In this document: positions 26,228 to 35,789 of the stretch, one piece after another | How positions within the stretch are numbered: the stretch's first letter is position 1 | How the letters are laid out: every line of letters starts with the position of its first letter | NCBI GenBank assembly: GCA_930986645.1 | Contig: CAKNJS010000001.1 | Location: 62,001 to 126,000, forward strand | Direction: 5' to 3' | DNA length: 64,000 bases | Source: an uncultured Lachnoclostridium sp. | Lineage (GTDB): Bacteria; Bacillota; Clostridia; Lachnospirales; Lachnospiraceae | Made by a program: the position numbers and the translations under genes | Notes under the pieces: generated by a model | The model's input: the letters and a program-made list of their open reading frames with translations, nothing else | Told to the model about the DNA's origin: nothing | Database searches by the model: none

Positions 26228-27574
26228 ATGGGAAAGTCAATCAAAGAAACAATGCAGGAATTTACAGTAAATCAGGCGCTTAATTATCTTGAAGGCAATC
26301 CGGAGGAGAATATCCCGAAACTGATGGCCTTTGTAGACCGTTTTATGCCGAAAGACTGGTATACGAGCCAGAGAAACGCGATCAGAAAATCTATTGAAGA
26401 GAAGAATAACTGGTATCAGCTGATTTTAAGGCTCTATGAGCTGGATCCGGGCGTGCGCAGATCATTTTTCCAGAACTTTATTACCAATGCAAGCCTGAAA
26501 GGAAGCGCAACACAGGAGGAGATGGCAAAGAAATATAACTGCAATATCCCGTGGGCGATCCTGCTGGATCCTACGACAGCATGTAACCTGAACTGTACAG
26601 GATGCTGGGCAGCAGAGTATGGTCATCAGTATAATCTGAGTCTGGAAGATATTGATTCCATCGTCCGTCAGGGCAAGGAACTGGGCACCTATATGTATAT
26701 CTATACCGGCGGGGAGCCCACAGTGCGCAAGAAAGATATCTTTAAAATCTGTGAGATGCATCCGGACTGCGAGTTCCTCGCGTTTACAAACGGAACGATG
26801 ATCGATGAGGAGTTCTGTCAGGAGATGCTCAGAGTGAAGAACTTCGTGCCGGCGATCAGTCTGGAAGGATTTGAGAAAGCAAACGACGGACGCCGCGGCG
26901 AGGGAGTCTACCACAAAGTGCGCCATGCAATGGAGCTGATGAAAGAACATAAGCTGCCGTTCGGTATCTCAGTATGTTACACGAGCCAGAACTTTGAGGA
27001 TGTGAGCAGCGAAGCCTTCTACGATATGATGATCGAGAGCGGTGCGCTGTTTGTATGGTACTTCCACTATATGCCGGTAGGACACGGCGCTGTGACGGAT
27101 CTTCTTCCGACGCCGGAGCAGAGAGAAGAGATATACCACCGAATCCGTCATTTCCGTGAGACGAAGCCGATCTTCGGAATGGATTTCCAGAACGACGGGG
27201 AGTACGTCGGAGGATGTATCGCAGGAGGAAGAAGATACCTGCATATCAATGCAAAGGGAGATGTGGAACCGTGTGTATTTATCCATTACTCCAATGTAAA
27301 TATTCATGATGTCTCACTGCTGGATGCGCTGAGAAGCCCGATCTTCCAAGCATATCATGACAATCAGCCGTTCAACAACAACCACCTGCGCCCGTGCCCG
27401 ATGCTTGAGAATCCGGGCAGGTTAAAGCAGCTCGTAAAAGAGACAGGGGCTGTGAATACGGATTATCAGGATCCGGAGAGTGTGGATGAACTCTGTGACA
27501 GATGCGTGCCGTATGCGAAGAACTGGAAACCGACGGCAGATAAGCTGTGGAGCGAGAGCCATCCGGAAAAATAG
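26228..27574 (+). CDS. Radical SAM protein
   Basis: A 448-residue enzyme starting at the ATG after AAAGGGAGA; a longer frame from 26132 is unlikely. An N-terminal helical region of about 105 residues precedes the radical SAM core: CxxxCxxC in DPTTACNLNCTGCW (C119, C123, C126) binds the 4Fe-4S cluster, and YTGGEPTVRK is the SAM-binding GGE motif. Further cysteines near the C-terminus (VEPCVF, RPCPML, CDRC) suggest SPASM-type auxiliary cluster ligands. No small peptide substrate gene is seen next to it. The substrate is unknown. Confidence 0.85.
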   Translation: MGKSIKETMQEFTVNQALNYLEGNPEENIPKLMAFVDRFMPKDWYTSQRNAIRKSIEEKNNWYQLILRLYELDPGVRRSFFQNFITNASLKGSATQEEMAKKYNCNIPWAILLDPTTACNLNCTGCWAAEYGHQYNLSLEDIDSIVRQGKELGTYMYIYTGGEPTVRKKDIFKICEMHPDCEFLAFTNGTMIDEEFCQEMLRVKNFVPAISLEGFEKANDGRRGEGVYHKVRHAMELMKEHKLPFGISVCYTSQNFEDVSSEAFYDMMIESGALFVWYFHYMPVGHGAVTDLLPTPEQREEIYHRIRHFRETKPIFGMDFQNDGEYVGGCIAGGRRYLHINAKGDVEPCVFIHYSNVNIHDVSLLDALRSPIFQAYHDNQPFNNNHLRPCPMLENPGRLKQLVKETGAVNTDYQDPESVDELCDRCVPYAKNWKPTADKLWSESHPEK

Positions 27575-27610
27575 TGCATTCATATAAAAAATGGTAACAG
27601 AAGAGTAAAA

Positions 27611-27721
27611 TTTATACAGATCTGTGCAGTTGTCTGTACTTTGACGGCGTCATTTTATATGCCTCTTTAAAGCGGCAGTAAAAGGACGCCGTACTTTTAT
27701 ATCCGAGTTTCGGCAGAAGCT
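27611..27721 (-). pseudogene. AraC family regulator remnant (C-terminal HTH only)
   Basis: On the minus strand 36 codons read as the end of an AraC/XylS DNA-binding domain: LGYKSTASFYCRFKEAYKMT followed by PSKYRQLHRSV and a stop. This is the second HTH, whose usual form is GFxSxSYFxRxFKKxxGxTPxxYR. A TGA lies just before the LLPKLGY part, and no upstream frame continues it. The rest of the gene is lost. It sits in the 272-base gap between the radical SAM gene and birA. Confidence 0.75.
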
Positions 27722-27846
27722 TTCAGGATGGCAAGTCAGTATATAATCTAATCGACTGGAAAATGGAGGAATAAAGTTGGCATTTGCTTTTTTATTGTGT
27801 TAGAATACTTGCGTATATATCGTATCAATACATTGTAAGAAAGTGA

Positions 27847-28839
27847 ATGAAAATGAAGACAGAAATCCTAAAACTTCTGCGTGAGACGGACGGCTATATA
27901 TCCGGTCAGCAGCTCAGCAGGCAGTTCGGTGTGTCCAGAACTGCAGTGTGGAAAGTCATCCGTCAGCTTCAGGAGGAAGGCTATCAGGTGGGAGCCGTGC
28001 GCAATAAAGGGTATCGTATTGTGGACAGCCCGGACGTGATGACAAAGGAAGAGATTTTAAGTCTGATGAACACCCGATGGGCTGGGAGAAATATCTTATA
28101 TTATGATGTGACGGATTCCACAAACCTGAGAATCAAACAGGCGGGCGACGAGGGCGCGCCTCACGGTACTCTTGCAGTGGCGGACCGGCAGACGGCGGGA
28201 CGAGGCCGGCGCGGGCGGACATGGGAGTCACCGGCGGGCAGCAGTATTTATATGTCCATTCTGCTGCGCCCTGATATCGCACCGAATAAGGCGTCTATGC
28301 TCACGCTTGTCATGGCGCTCAGCGTGGCGGAAGGAATCCGTCAGTGTATCGGTGACGGCGGAGACATTCAGATCAAATGGCCCAATGATATCATTATCAA
28401 CGGGAAAAAATTGGTTGGCATTCTGACAGAGATGAGCAGTCAGATTGATTATATCAATCATGTAACCGTAGGCGTGGGAATCAATGTAAATATGACGGAC
28501 TTTCCGGAAGAGATCGCACAGACGGCAGCTTCCCTGCGGACAGAGTGCGGGCATACAGTGAAGCGGGCACCTCTGATCGCGGCAGTCATGGAGCGGCTGG
28601 AAGAGAACTATGATATATTTTTGGAGACAGAAGATATGTCCGGTCTGTTGGAGCGGTACAGCGCCCTGCTGGTCAATCGTGACAGAGATGTCCGGATCAT
28701 AGGAGCGAAAGAGGCATATGAGGCTCACGCTGTCGGTATTGACCGCGCAGGAGAGCTGATCGTGCGCAGACCAGACGGAACCATAGAACAAATAAACTCA
28801 GGCGAAGTATCCGTGCGGGGCGTGTACGGATATGTGTAA
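27847..28839 (+). CDS. birA: Bifunctional biotin-[acetyl-CoA-carboxylase] ligase / biotin repressor
   Basis: A 330-residue BirA of the two-domain type. The N-terminal winged HTH (ISGQQLSRQFGVSRTAVWKV) can repress biotin genes; the catalytic domain carries the biotinyl-AMP loop GRGRRGRTWESP, the KWPNDI segment and the IGVGINVN-like VGVGINVN; and the small C-terminal SH3-like domain ends the protein. It makes biotinyl-AMP and loads biotin on carboxylases. A possible promoter is TTGGCA...TAGAAT just upstream. No biotin synthesis gene is nearby. Confidence 0.93.
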   Translation: MKMKTEILKLLRETDGYISGQQLSRQFGVSRTAVWKVIRQLQEEGYQVGAVRNKGYRIVDSPDVMTKEEILSLMNTRWAGRNILYYDVTDSTNLRIKQAGDEGAPHGTLAVADRQTAGRGRRGRTWESPAGSSIYMSILLRPDIAPNKASMLTLVMALSVAEGIRQCIGDGGDIQIKWPNDIIINGKKLVGILTEMSSQIDYINHVTVGVGINVNMTDFPEEIAQTAASLRTECGHTVKRAPLIAAVMERLEENYDIFLETEDMSGLLERYSALLVNRDRDVRIIGAKEAYEAHAVGIDRAGELIVRRPDGTIEQINSGEVSVRGVYGYV

Positions 28840-28919
28840 CAAGTCTGAGCATGCAGCATGGACAACCGGCGGAATCGAGCTGTCTGCATGCGGTGTTATA
28901 CAGCGAGAGAGGAGAAATT

Positions 28920-29264
28920 ATGAACGAAGAAATCGTACTGTGCGCGGCGAGCGCATATGAACAGAAATTTTATCTGAATCCGGAGTTTGATTCGCTGCCG
29001 GAGCATATCAAGCAGGAGCTGCAGATCATGTGTGTGATATATACGGAAGATGTGGGCGGAATCCTGATGCTTGTATTTGATGAGGAAGGAAATCTGGAAC
29101 TGAAAGTAGATCATAAAGAGGATGACTTCTTCTTTGATGAGATCGGAAGCGTGCTGAAGATCAAAGAACTTCAACAGACGAAAAGAGAACTGTTCGAGTC
29201 TCTGGAACTTTTCTTCAAAGTGTTTTATCTGGGGGAAGAGATTGAGGATAACTCGGAGAAATAA
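28920..29264 (+). CDS. DUF6145 family protein
   Basis: A 114-residue acidic protein starting at the ATG preceded by AGAGAGGAGAAATT; the longer frame lacks a ribosome site. Characteristic parts are VLCAASAYEQKFYLNPEFD, VGGILMLVFDEEGNL and FDEIGSVLKIKELQ. It matches my memory of DUF6145, a Lachnospiraceae family of unknown function often found near birA. It has no signal or membrane segment. Confidence 0.75.
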   Translation: MNEEIVLCAASAYEQKFYLNPEFDSLPEHIKQELQIMCVIYTEDVGGILMLVFDEEGNLELKVDHKEDDFFFDEIGSVLKIKELQQTKRELFESLELFFKVFYLGEEIEDNSEK

Positions 29265-29285
29265 AAGAAAAATCTGTTGGTTTTT

Positions 29286-29425
29286 TTGAATGGTCAGTGA
29301 ATAACTTTTTATAATTTGTGTAAGTTTGTTGGCAACTGTGTTTTTAATAAATTCTTTATTGTAAGTTTGAAAATGTTATGGTATTTTGAGGGCATCCGGA
29401 GCAGATTTGTTCCGGATGTCTTTCA
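29286..29425 (+). promoter_or_regulatory. Promoter followed by a hairpin: possible short transcript
   Basis: TTGAAT (29286-29291), an 18-base spacer and TATAAT (29310-29315) form a good promoter. It is followed about 70 bases later by a strong hairpin: GGCATCCGGA (29391-29400) with TCCGGATGTC (29411-29420) and a TTT tail. The hairpin may simply end the DUF6145 transcript, or the pair may make a ~100-base RNA. The 250-base gap has no other content. Confidence 0.4.
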
Positions 29426-29514
29426 ATTGTCCGGACAGCCAGAGATGATGATCATCAAATTGAATTCCACTTTTTTATTTTTTACAGATATGATAAGATG
29501 AAGGAGAAATAATA

Positions 29515-30591
29515 ATGAAGTCAGAAGACAACACAAGAGAAGCCAATGAACTAAATGATGATAATTTTATAATGCTTCCTACCGTGGATTTTTGCTTTAA
29601 GGGTCTGATGAATAATCCTAAGGTCCGAAAAGGATTTATTGCAGCGCTTCTTAAGAAAGATCCGGAAACAATCCGTGAGACGGTACTTCTGCCGACTGTA
29701 CTCAGTCAGGAATATCAGGATGACAAACTTGGGATTCTCGATGTCCGGGTACTGATGGAAGATAAAACGCAGATTGACATGGAGATGCAGGTGGCCTATT
29801 TTGAATGCTGGGATGCCCGGGTGCTCTTTTATCTGAGTAAGATATTTGCCGATCAGCTTAAGAAGGGAGAACCTTACGAGAACCTCAAGAAATGTATACA
29901 TGTCAGCATTTTGGACTTTGTTCATTTCGAAGAAGATACAAAATATTACCGTACGATATGCTTTTGTGATGAGAAAACCGGCAAAAAATATACAGACCTC
30001 ATGGAAATACAGATTCTGGAACTCAAAAAGCTGCCTCCGGATATCAAAAGCGGAGATGACCTGATTAAATGGATGAAATTCTTTGGCGGGAAGTCGAGGA
30101 AGGAGTTTGCAGCTATGGCAAAAACAGATGCATATATTGAAGAGGCATACAAGGAACTTGAAAAATTGAGTGCAGATGAGCGTGCTAAACTGGAGGCAGA
30201 TGAGCGTGCTAAACTGGAGTATGAAGCACGTGAACGCGCGATCAGAGACTATAACTCCCAGATGAGCAGTGCCCTGCGGCGAGGAGAGCAAAAAGGCATG
30301 GAGCGGGGACTGAAGCGAGGCATGGAGAAAGGTCTGGAACGCGGTCTTCAGCAGGGAATCCAGCAGGGAATCCAGCAGGGAATCCAGCAGGGAATCCAAC
30401 AGGGAATCCAGCAGGGAATCCAACAGGGAATCCAGCAGGGAATCCAACAGGGGATTCTCAAAGGAGAACATAATACACTTAAACGTATTGTTGAAAATCA
30501 GAAAAAGAAAGGAAAATCGATGGAAGAGATTGCGGATATGTTGGATCTTGAGGCGGGGGAAGTGAGAAATCTGGCAGAAGAAAATGAATAG
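29515..30591 (+). CDS. Rpn family recombination-promoting nuclease / PD-(D/E)XK transposase-like protein
   Basis: A 358-residue protein of the Rpn (transposase_31-like) family. The PD-(D/E)XK core is visible: DFCFKGLMNNPKVRKGFIAA at the N-terminus, LGILDVRVLMEDKTQIDMEM with D and the ExQ-like catalytic residues (MEMQVAY), then the helical part. The C-terminal tail holds charged repeats (ADERAKLE twice) and GIQQ repeated about nine times. Rpn proteins stimulate RecA-independent recombination, and the tail repeats are typical. The gene ends at a bidirectional terminator with the V-ATPase operon. Confidence 0.88.
   Translation: MKSEDNTREANELNDDNFIMLPTVDFCFKGLMNNPKVRKGFIAALLKKDPETIRETVLLPTVLSQEYQDDKLGILDVRVLMEDKTQIDMEMQVAYFECWDARVLFYLSKIFADQLKKGEPYENLKKCIHVSILDFVHFEEDTKYYRTICFCDEKTGKKYTDLMEIQILELKKLPPDIKSGDDLIKWMKFFGGKSRKEFAAMAKTDAYIEEAYKELEKLSADERAKLEADERAKLEYEARERAIRDYNSQMSSALRRGEQKGMERGLKRGMEKGLERGLQQGIQQGIQQGIQQGIQQGIQQGIQQGIQQGIQQGILKGEHNTLKRIVENQKKKGKSMEEIADMLDLEAGEVRNLAEENE
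30349..30456 (+). repeat. 12-base tandem repeat inside the Rpn gene
   Basis: Nine in-frame units of CAGCAGGGAATC, with CAACAGGGAATC variants, encode QQGI. Unit size is a multiple of three, so gain or loss of units would change tail length without breaking the frame. Confidence 0.9.
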
Positions 30592-30609
30592 ACTGCCAAT
30601 GTAAATGAA

Positions 30610-30645
30610 AAGGGCAGCTCCTATTGACGGGCTGCCTTCTTTTCT
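30610..30645. terminator. Terminator between Rpn gene and V-ATPase operon
   Basis: AAGGGCAGC (30610-30618) pairs with GCTGCCTT (30631-30638) and is followed by CTTTTCTTT. It overlaps the end of the minus-strand subunit D gene. Confidence 0.6.
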
Positions 30646-31253
30646 TTCATACGTTTGATGACTTTCAGTCTCGTAAATTCCTCGCGCTCTTTTTCTTCCA
30701 ATGCGTTGGTGATCGTATACACCAGAGAAGAGTACATCGGGATTGTGATATTCTGAAGCGCATTAGCGCGCTTCTGTGTTTTCTTAATATTGCTTGCCAG
30801 ACGGTAAGCTGCATTTTCTACCATGGAAAGCTTGATCGTCAGGTCTTTTACCTTGCGGAAGGCTTCTCTGGCTTTGTCGATGGATTCATGTGTTGTGCTG
30901 AATGAATAAGTCGGTTTGCCGGCGTCCGGCACATATTTCACATGGGGGATCTCTGTGCCCATGATACTGCGTGTCTGGATGGTAATAGAATTCTCGATCG
31001 GTACGGTGTATGCGAGCAGTTCTACGTTACTGATTCCGTTTTCGATATTTGCACGCTGAAGACACTGATAAGCATAAGTGAATGTAGTATCGATCTCTTC
31101 CTGAATAGTACGTGCTTCATCAATCAGGTACATCAGTTCGCGAATCAGGATATTTCGTTTTTTATCCATCAGGTCATAGCCTTGTTTCGCAAGTGCCAGC
31201 GAATTTTTCGCAAGCATTAAGTTACCCTTTGTGGGAAATGTGCGCGGATCCAT
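30621..31253 (-). CDS. ntpD: V-type ATP synthase subunit D
   Basis: A 210-residue, almost wholly helical protein, the central-stalk rotor subunit that turns inside the A3B3 head. The N-terminus FPTKGNLMLAKNSLALAKQG and the C-terminal helix FTRLKVIKRMKEKKAARQ are typical. The length is normal. It is the last gene of the operon and is separated from subunit B by two unrelated small genes. The ribosome site is AGGAGGGAT. Confidence 0.92.
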   Translation of the reverse strand: MDPRTFPTKGNLMLAKNSLALAKQGYDLMDKKRNILIRELMYLIDEARTIQEEIDTTFTYAYQCLQRANIENGISNVELLAYTVPIENSITIQTRSIMGTEIPHVKYVPDAGKPTYSFSTTHESIDKAREAFRKVKDLTIKLSMVENAAYRLASNIKKTQKRANALQNITIPMYSSLVYTITNALEEKEREEFTRLKVIKRMKEKKAARQ

Positions 31254-31296
31254 GAAATCCCTCCTGTCGTCTATAGTTCAGTCCGTATTGTCCGGG

Positions 31297-31548
31297 TTAT
31301 CCTTTCAGTCCTCTTGACTGTCTGTCCATATCTTCGATCACTATATCGTAGATCTCGCCGAGAGTGGAACAGTATTCAAGAACTTTCCACGGTTCGTTTG
31401 TGTGGAAGTGGATTTTGATAAGCTCTTCATCTCCGACGGCCAGCAGACAGTCGCCTTTAAAATGTTCTGTAAAGTAATCGCTGATCACATCTTCATCAAG
31501 GTCTTCACCTTCAATCAGAAGCTGGGTGTCATATTTAAACTCCAGCAT
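31297..31548 (-). CDS. Small FakA/DAK C-terminal-like domain protein
   Basis: An 83-residue protein made of one domain: YDTQLLIEGEDLDEDVISDY, then LAVGDEELIKIHFHTNEPWK and a final GEIYDIVIEDM. The IHFHTNEPWKVL part matches the C-terminal domain of FakA/YloV-type fatty-acid kinases and Dak phosphatase-like proteins (usually VHVHTNxPG). It stands alone here, without the kinase or DegV-like partner. It lies between the GNAT and subunit D genes in the V-ATPase operon. Function unknown; a small regulatory or binding domain is possible. Confidence 0.65.
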   Translation of the reverse strand: MLEFKYDTQLLIEGEDLDEDVISDYFTEHFKGDCLLAVGDEELIKIHFHTNEPWKVLEYCSTLGEIYDIVIEDMDRQSRGLKG

Positions 31549-31577
31549 ATGTGTACCTCCCTTTGTGCTGTAGAATA

Positions 31578-32018
31578 TTATGTCAGTTGTTTTTCCATGT
31601 AGACGCAGGTGAAAGTTTCTCCATGTATCACCCTGTCTGGATATGCAGTATACCCCAGTTTTTCATAGAAACCGATGGCTGTGTCCCGGCTTTCAAGCAC
31701 AGTTTTTGTACAACCGAGCTCGAGTGCCCATTTTTCCGCTTCCAGCACTGCCTGCCGTCCCAGTCCTCTGCCGCGGTACTCAGGGAGTACGACAACGCGT
31801 CCAATCATCATGGCTTTATTGCCGTATTCATATAACCGGCAGGCCGCGACCGGGAAATCATCGTCCAGCAGGACAATATATTTGGAATCCGGCGTATCGT
31901 GCTCGTCAAATTCCTCGCGCAGAGTGATATGATATTGTCTTGCCATTGCCTGAATCCGCACATAATATGCACCTGCCTGCTGCCAAGTCTCGACAGCCCG
32001 TATAACCTGTATGCTCAT
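31578..32018 (-). CDS. GNAT family N-acetyltransferase
   Basis: A 146-residue acetyltransferase with the acetyl-CoA site RVVVLPEYRGRGLGRQAVLE (motif A, R/Q-x-x-G-x-G/A) and the late segment AIGFYEKLGYTAYPD. The substrate is unknown. It lies six bases after the subunit B stop in the V-ATPase operon, so it is co-transcribed, but no link to the ATPase is known. Confidence 0.85.
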   Translation of the reverse strand: MSIQVIRAVETWQQAGAYYVRIQAMARQYHITLREEFDEHDTPDSKYIVLLDDDFPVAACRLYEYGNKAMMIGRVVVLPEYRGRGLGRQAVLEAEKWALELGCTKTVLESRDTAIGFYEKLGYTAYPDRVIHGETFTCVYMEKQLT

Positions 32019-32024
32019 TTATTT

Positions 32025-33410
32025 CTATTCCTCGGACATCGGCTTATAGTATTTATCCAGTATCTTCGTATCCACTCTGTCAAGTTCTTCTCTCGGCAGT
32101 CTTCCGAGCAGTTTCCAGCCAAGATCCAGAGTTTCTTCCATACTGCGGTTTTCTTCCACGCCCTGTCCGATATATTTCTCTTCAAATTCTTTTCCGAATT
32201 CCAGATATTTCTTGTCGATCGGGGAGAGCTCATCCTCGCCGATTACGGACGCAAGATTTCTCGCATCGCCTACTTTCGCATAGGCGGAGAAGAGCTGGTT
32301 TGCCAGATCCTGATGGTCCTCTCGCGTATAGCCCTCGCCGATGCCGTCTTTCATCAGACGAGAAAGTGAAGGCAGAATGTTGATCGGCGGATAGATGGAC
32401 TGTCCGTGGAGCGGGCGGTCCAGCACGATCTGTCCCTCGGTAATATAACCTGTCAGGTCGGGGATCGGGTGTGTGATGTCGTCGTTGGGCATGGTAAGGA
32501 TAGGAAGCTGTGTCACCGAGCCGTTTACGCCCTCCACGATACCCGCGCGTTCATAGATAGTTGCCAGTTCACTGTACAGATATCCCGGATAACCTTTACG
32601 GCTGGGAATCTCTCCTTTGGAAGAGGATACCTCACGCATTGCCTCGGCAAAGGAAGTCATATCCGTCAGGATTACGAGGATATGCATGTTTTGTTCAAAT
32701 GCAAGATATTCTGCTGCGGTGAGCGCTACTTTCGGTGTGATCAGACGCTCTACTACAGGATCGTTTGCAAGATTCAGGAACATTGCCACATGATCTGCAA
32801 CTCCGCTCTCCTCGAATGTATTGCGGAAGAAATCGGCGACATCATGCTTTACGCCCATGGCTGCAAACACAATAGCAAATTTTTCATCCGAATTCTCGCC
32901 AAGTGATGCCTGTTTTACGATCTGCGCGGCAAGCTGGTCATGAGGAAGTCCGTTCCCTGAGAAGATCGGGAGTTTCTGTCCGCGGATCAGAGTGGTAAGC
33001 CCGTCGATTGCGGAGATACCGGTGTGGATATAGTTCCGCGGATACTCTCTGCGGACAGGGTTCAGCGGCAGGCCGTTTACGTCTCTTTTCAATGTAGAGA
33101 CGATCGGTCCCAGATCATCAATGGGCTGGCCGATTCCGTTGAATGTACGCCCCAGCATATCCGGAGAAAGCGCGATCTCCATGGGATGTCCGGTCAGCTT
33201 TGTGTGTGTATTTTTCAGGGACATATTTTCTGAGCCCTCAAATACCTGAATGACAGCTTTATCTTCATAGATCTCTATGATACGTCCGATTTTGTGTTCG
33301 GTGCCGTCTACGACGAATTCCACGATCTCATCGTAAAATGCGTCCTGCACGCCCTCGAGAGCGATCAGAGGTCCGTTGATGCTGCTTAAGCCTAAATATT
33401 CTATTGACAT
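32025..33410 (-). CDS. ntpB: V-type ATP synthase subunit B
   Basis: A 461-residue non-catalytic head subunit. It has the F1/V1 fold, but the P-loop is replaced by [15 protein letters not shown], as expected for subunit B, which binds but does not hydrolyse ATP. The start [19 protein letters not shown] and the region [21 protein letters not shown], with the arginine finger region, are intact. It follows subunit A by 15 bases. Confidence 0.95.
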   Translation of the reverse strand: MSIEYLGLSSINGPLIALEGVQDAFYDEIVEFVVDGTEHKIGRIIEIYEDKAVIQVFEGSENMSLKNTHTKLTGHPMEIALSPDMLGRTFNGIGQPIDDLGPIVSTLKRDVNGLPLNPVRREYPRNYIHTGISAIDGLTTLIRGQKLPIFSGNGLPHDQLAAQIVKQASLGENSDEKFAIVFAAMGVKHDVADFFRNTFEESGVADHVAMFLNLANDPVVERLITPKVALTAAEYLAFEQNMHILVILTDMTSFAEAMREVSSSKGEIPSRKGYPGYLYSELATIYERAGIVEGVNGSVTQLPILTMPNDDITHPIPDLTGYITEGQIVLDRPLHGQSIYPPINILPSLSRLMKDGIGEGYTREDHQDLANQLFSAYAKVGDARNLASVIGEDELSPIDKKYLEFGKEFEEKYIGQGVEENRSMEETLDLGWKLLGRLPREELDRVDTKILDKYYKPMSEE

Positions 33411-33425
33411 GATAATCGGTCCTCC

Positions 33426-35204
33426 TTATGCATTTTTTTCCAGTACCCGCTGATAGAATGCATCGATATCGCGGTGGTATTGTGCAAACATTTCCAGACG
33501 GTCATTGGGCACATCATATTTGATGGCGATGATCCGGTCGAAAATGTTCTCGGATTTCAATACAGACATCGGATGCCCCATTGTGACAAGGGCGCGGGCC
33601 TGTTTATAGAGATACAGGATCGTGTCCATCATGAGAAACTGTTTCTCAAGCGACACACACGTATCATCTTTGTGGAACGCATTCTGCTGCAGGAAGCCGA
33701 GCCGGATCACACGGGCAATCTCGAGCACCAGTTTCTGGTCATCCGGGAGCACGTCGCTTCCGATCAGTTTTACGATCTCCAGCAGGCTGCTCTCCTGATT
33801 TAACAGAGCCATCAGACGGTTGCGGTAGTCTACGAATTTCGGCGATACATTGTCCTGATACCAGTGGCTCAGGTCATTCAGATATTCACTGTAACTGGTC
33901 AGCCAGTGGATCGCCGGGAAATGCCTGGAATATGCAAGGCTCTTGTCCAGCCCCCAGAAACAGCGCACGAAACGTTTGGTATTCTGGGTGACAGGCTCGG
34001 AGAAATCACCGCCCTGCGGAGAGACTGCTCCGATAATGGTAACGGAGCCGTCGGTACCGTTTAAGTTGTGCATCATGCCTGCGCGCTCGTAAAATGCAGA
34101 CAGGCGGGATGCAAGGTATGCAGGGAAACCTTCCTCTGCGGGCATTTCCTCCAGTCGTCCGGAGAGCTCACGGAGCGCCTCTGCCCATCTTGACGTAGAG
34201 TCTGCCATGATCGCCACGTCGTACCCCATATCGCGGTAGTATTCCGCAAGGGTAAGTCCGGTGTAGATACTTGCCTCGCGGGCGGCCACCGGCATATTTG
34301 ATGTGTTGGCGATCAGAGTAGTGCGGTCCATCAGCGGATTTCCGGTTCTCGGGTCGGTCAGTTCGCCGAATTCTTCCAGCACCTGTGTCATTTCGTTGCC
34401 GCGCTCGCCGCAGCCGATATAGATGATGATATCTGCGTCCGCCCATTTTGCAATCTGATGCTGCGTCATTGTTTTTCCTGTTCCGAAACCGCCGGGAATG
34501 GCGGCTGTTCCTCCCTTGGCAATGGGAAACATAGTGTCAATGATACGCTGTCCCGTGATAAGCGGTACAGACGCCGGAAAACGGTGATGTGTGGGACGCG
34601 GCACACGGATGGGCCAGTGCTGCGTCATGGTCAGCTCCTTTTTGCTTCCGTCAGAAAGTTCCAGTGTGAGAAGCGTCTCGTCAATGGTGTATTCTCCGTC
34701 CGGAACTGTGTCAATTACTGTTCCTTCCACATCGGGCGGCACCATGCATTTGTGCACAATGGCGTGGGTTTCCGGAACTTCCGCGATAATATCGCCGCCG
34801 TGGAGATACTGGCCTTTTTCAACAGTAATATGTGTCTGCCATTTTTTCTGGCGGTCCAGTGAGTCTACACTGACACCGCGTGTGATGAAAGCGCCGCCGG
34901 AGGATTCTGCGATTCGTTCCAGCGGACGCTCGATTCCGTCAAATATATTGTTCAGGATACCGGGAGCAAGAGTAACCGAGACCGCGCTGCCGCTTGCAAG
35001 GACTTCCTCTCCCGGACGAAGTCCTGTTGTCTCCTCATATACCTGTACTGTGGTCATATCCTTGTCAAGGGCAATGACCTCGCCTACCAGTTTCTGTTTT
35101 CCGACATAGACCATTTCGGACATACGGAAACCGGTATTTCCCTTCAGGTAGATGACGGGGCCGTTAATGCCGTAGATCGTTCCTGTATTAAGCAATGCCG
35201 TCAC
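33426..35204 (-). CDS. ntpA: V-type ATP synthase catalytic subunit A
   Basis: A 592-residue catalytic subunit. Walker A is GGFGTGKT (usual form GAFGCGKT), the catalytic glutamate lies in [16 protein letters not shown], and the A-subunit-specific non-homologous insert of about 90 residues ([20 protein letters not shown]) separates it from F1 beta. Six copies of A and B form the hexameric head. The 3-prime end of the subunit E gene overlaps its start by 17 bases. Confidence 0.95.
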   Translation of the reverse strand: MTALLNTGTIYGINGPVIYLKGNTGFRMSEMVYVGKQKLVGEVIALDKDMTTVQVYEETTGLRPGEEVLASGSAVSVTLAPGILNNIFDGIERPLERIAESSGGAFITRGVSVDSLDRQKKWQTHITVEKGQYLHGGDIIAEVPETHAIVHKCMVPPDVEGTVIDTVPDGEYTIDETLLTLELSDGSKKELTMTQHWPIRVPRPTHHRFPASVPLITGQRIIDTMFPIAKGGTAAIPGGFGTGKTMTQHQIAKWADADIIIYIGCGERGNEMTQVLEEFGELTDPRTGNPLMDRTTLIANTSNMPVAAREASIYTGLTLAEYYRDMGYDVAIMADSTSRWAEALRELSGRLEEMPAEEGFPAYLASRLSAFYERAGMMHNLNGTDGSVTIIGAVSPQGGDFSEPVTQNTKRFVRCFWGLDKSLAYSRHFPAIHWLTSYSEYLNDLSHWYQDNVSPKFVDYRNRLMALLNQESSLLEIVKLIGSDVLPDDQKLVLEIARVIRLGFLQQNAFHKDDTCVSLEKQFLMMDTILYLYKQARALVTMGHPMSVLKSENIFDRIIAIKYDVPNDRLEMFAQYHRDIDAFYQRVLEKNA

Positions 35205-35775
35205 CTCCTAAAAACATAAATTTATCGTATTCATTGCGCAGCTGTGTTTTAAATGAATTGTCTATGAGGATGTTGCGGGAGCGGATGACTGCGCGGATAC
35301 CGCCGATAAAATCCTCTGCGCTGATCGTGAGATGGACTCTTACAGCATCCTCGAGATCGGAACGCTTTTTCTCATCCGATGGATTAATATAAATAACAAC
35401 CGGATCCTCGCCGGCATAGTGTACTGCCTGACGGATACAGCGGATGAGAAAATCATTGTAGGCTTCCGTCTTCATATAATCATCGACGAGGCTTTCCGCC
35501 TCTTTAAATATCTTGTCCTTAAGTTCCTGCTGGACCTTTCCCTGCTGCCGCTTGATCTCGAGCTGGGACTTTGCAGCCGCCTGATTTAAAGATAATCTGG
35601 CATTGGTCGTCTCTGCCTTGATCCGAGTCTCCGCCTGACGCAGGGCTTCTGCTTTGTGATCTTCAAATACTTTTTCCAGCGCTTCGCGATGGGAATCAAT
35701 GATCGCGTTACCCTCAGCGCGTGCCTGCTCCATGGAAGCAGACTGCATCTGTGCAAGTTTTTCTTCAAGAGTCAA
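35188..35775 (-). CDS. ntpE: V-type ATP synthase subunit E
   Basis: A 195-residue peripheral-stalk subunit: a long charged N-terminal helix (about residues 1-100) and a globular C-terminal domain (VYINPSDEKKRSDLE, then FIGGIRAVIRSRNILIDNSF). It forms stalks together with the small helical subunit encoded first in the operon. It overlaps subunit A and follows subunit F by 14 bases. Confidence 0.88.
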   Translation of the reverse strand: MTLEEKLAQMQSASMEQARAEGNAIIDSHREALEKVFEDHKAEALRQAETRIKAETTNARLSLNQAAAKSQLEIKRQQGKVQQELKDKIFKEAESLVDDYMKTEAYNDFLIRCIRQAVHYAGEDPVVIYINPSDEKKRSDLEDAVRVHLTISAEDFIGGIRAVIRSRNILIDNSFKTQLRNEYDKFMFLGGDGIA

Positions 35776-35789
35776 GAGGAATCCCTCCT

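Noticed and set aside
30349-30456. CRISPR-like array
   Set aside because: Twelve-base units without spacers inside a coding frame; a simple tandem repeat.
29551-30471. 306-codon minus-strand frame opposite the Rpn gene with SLLD repeats
   Set aside because: It mirrors the 12-base repeats and charged tail of the real gene; it has no ribosome site and no recognisable domain.
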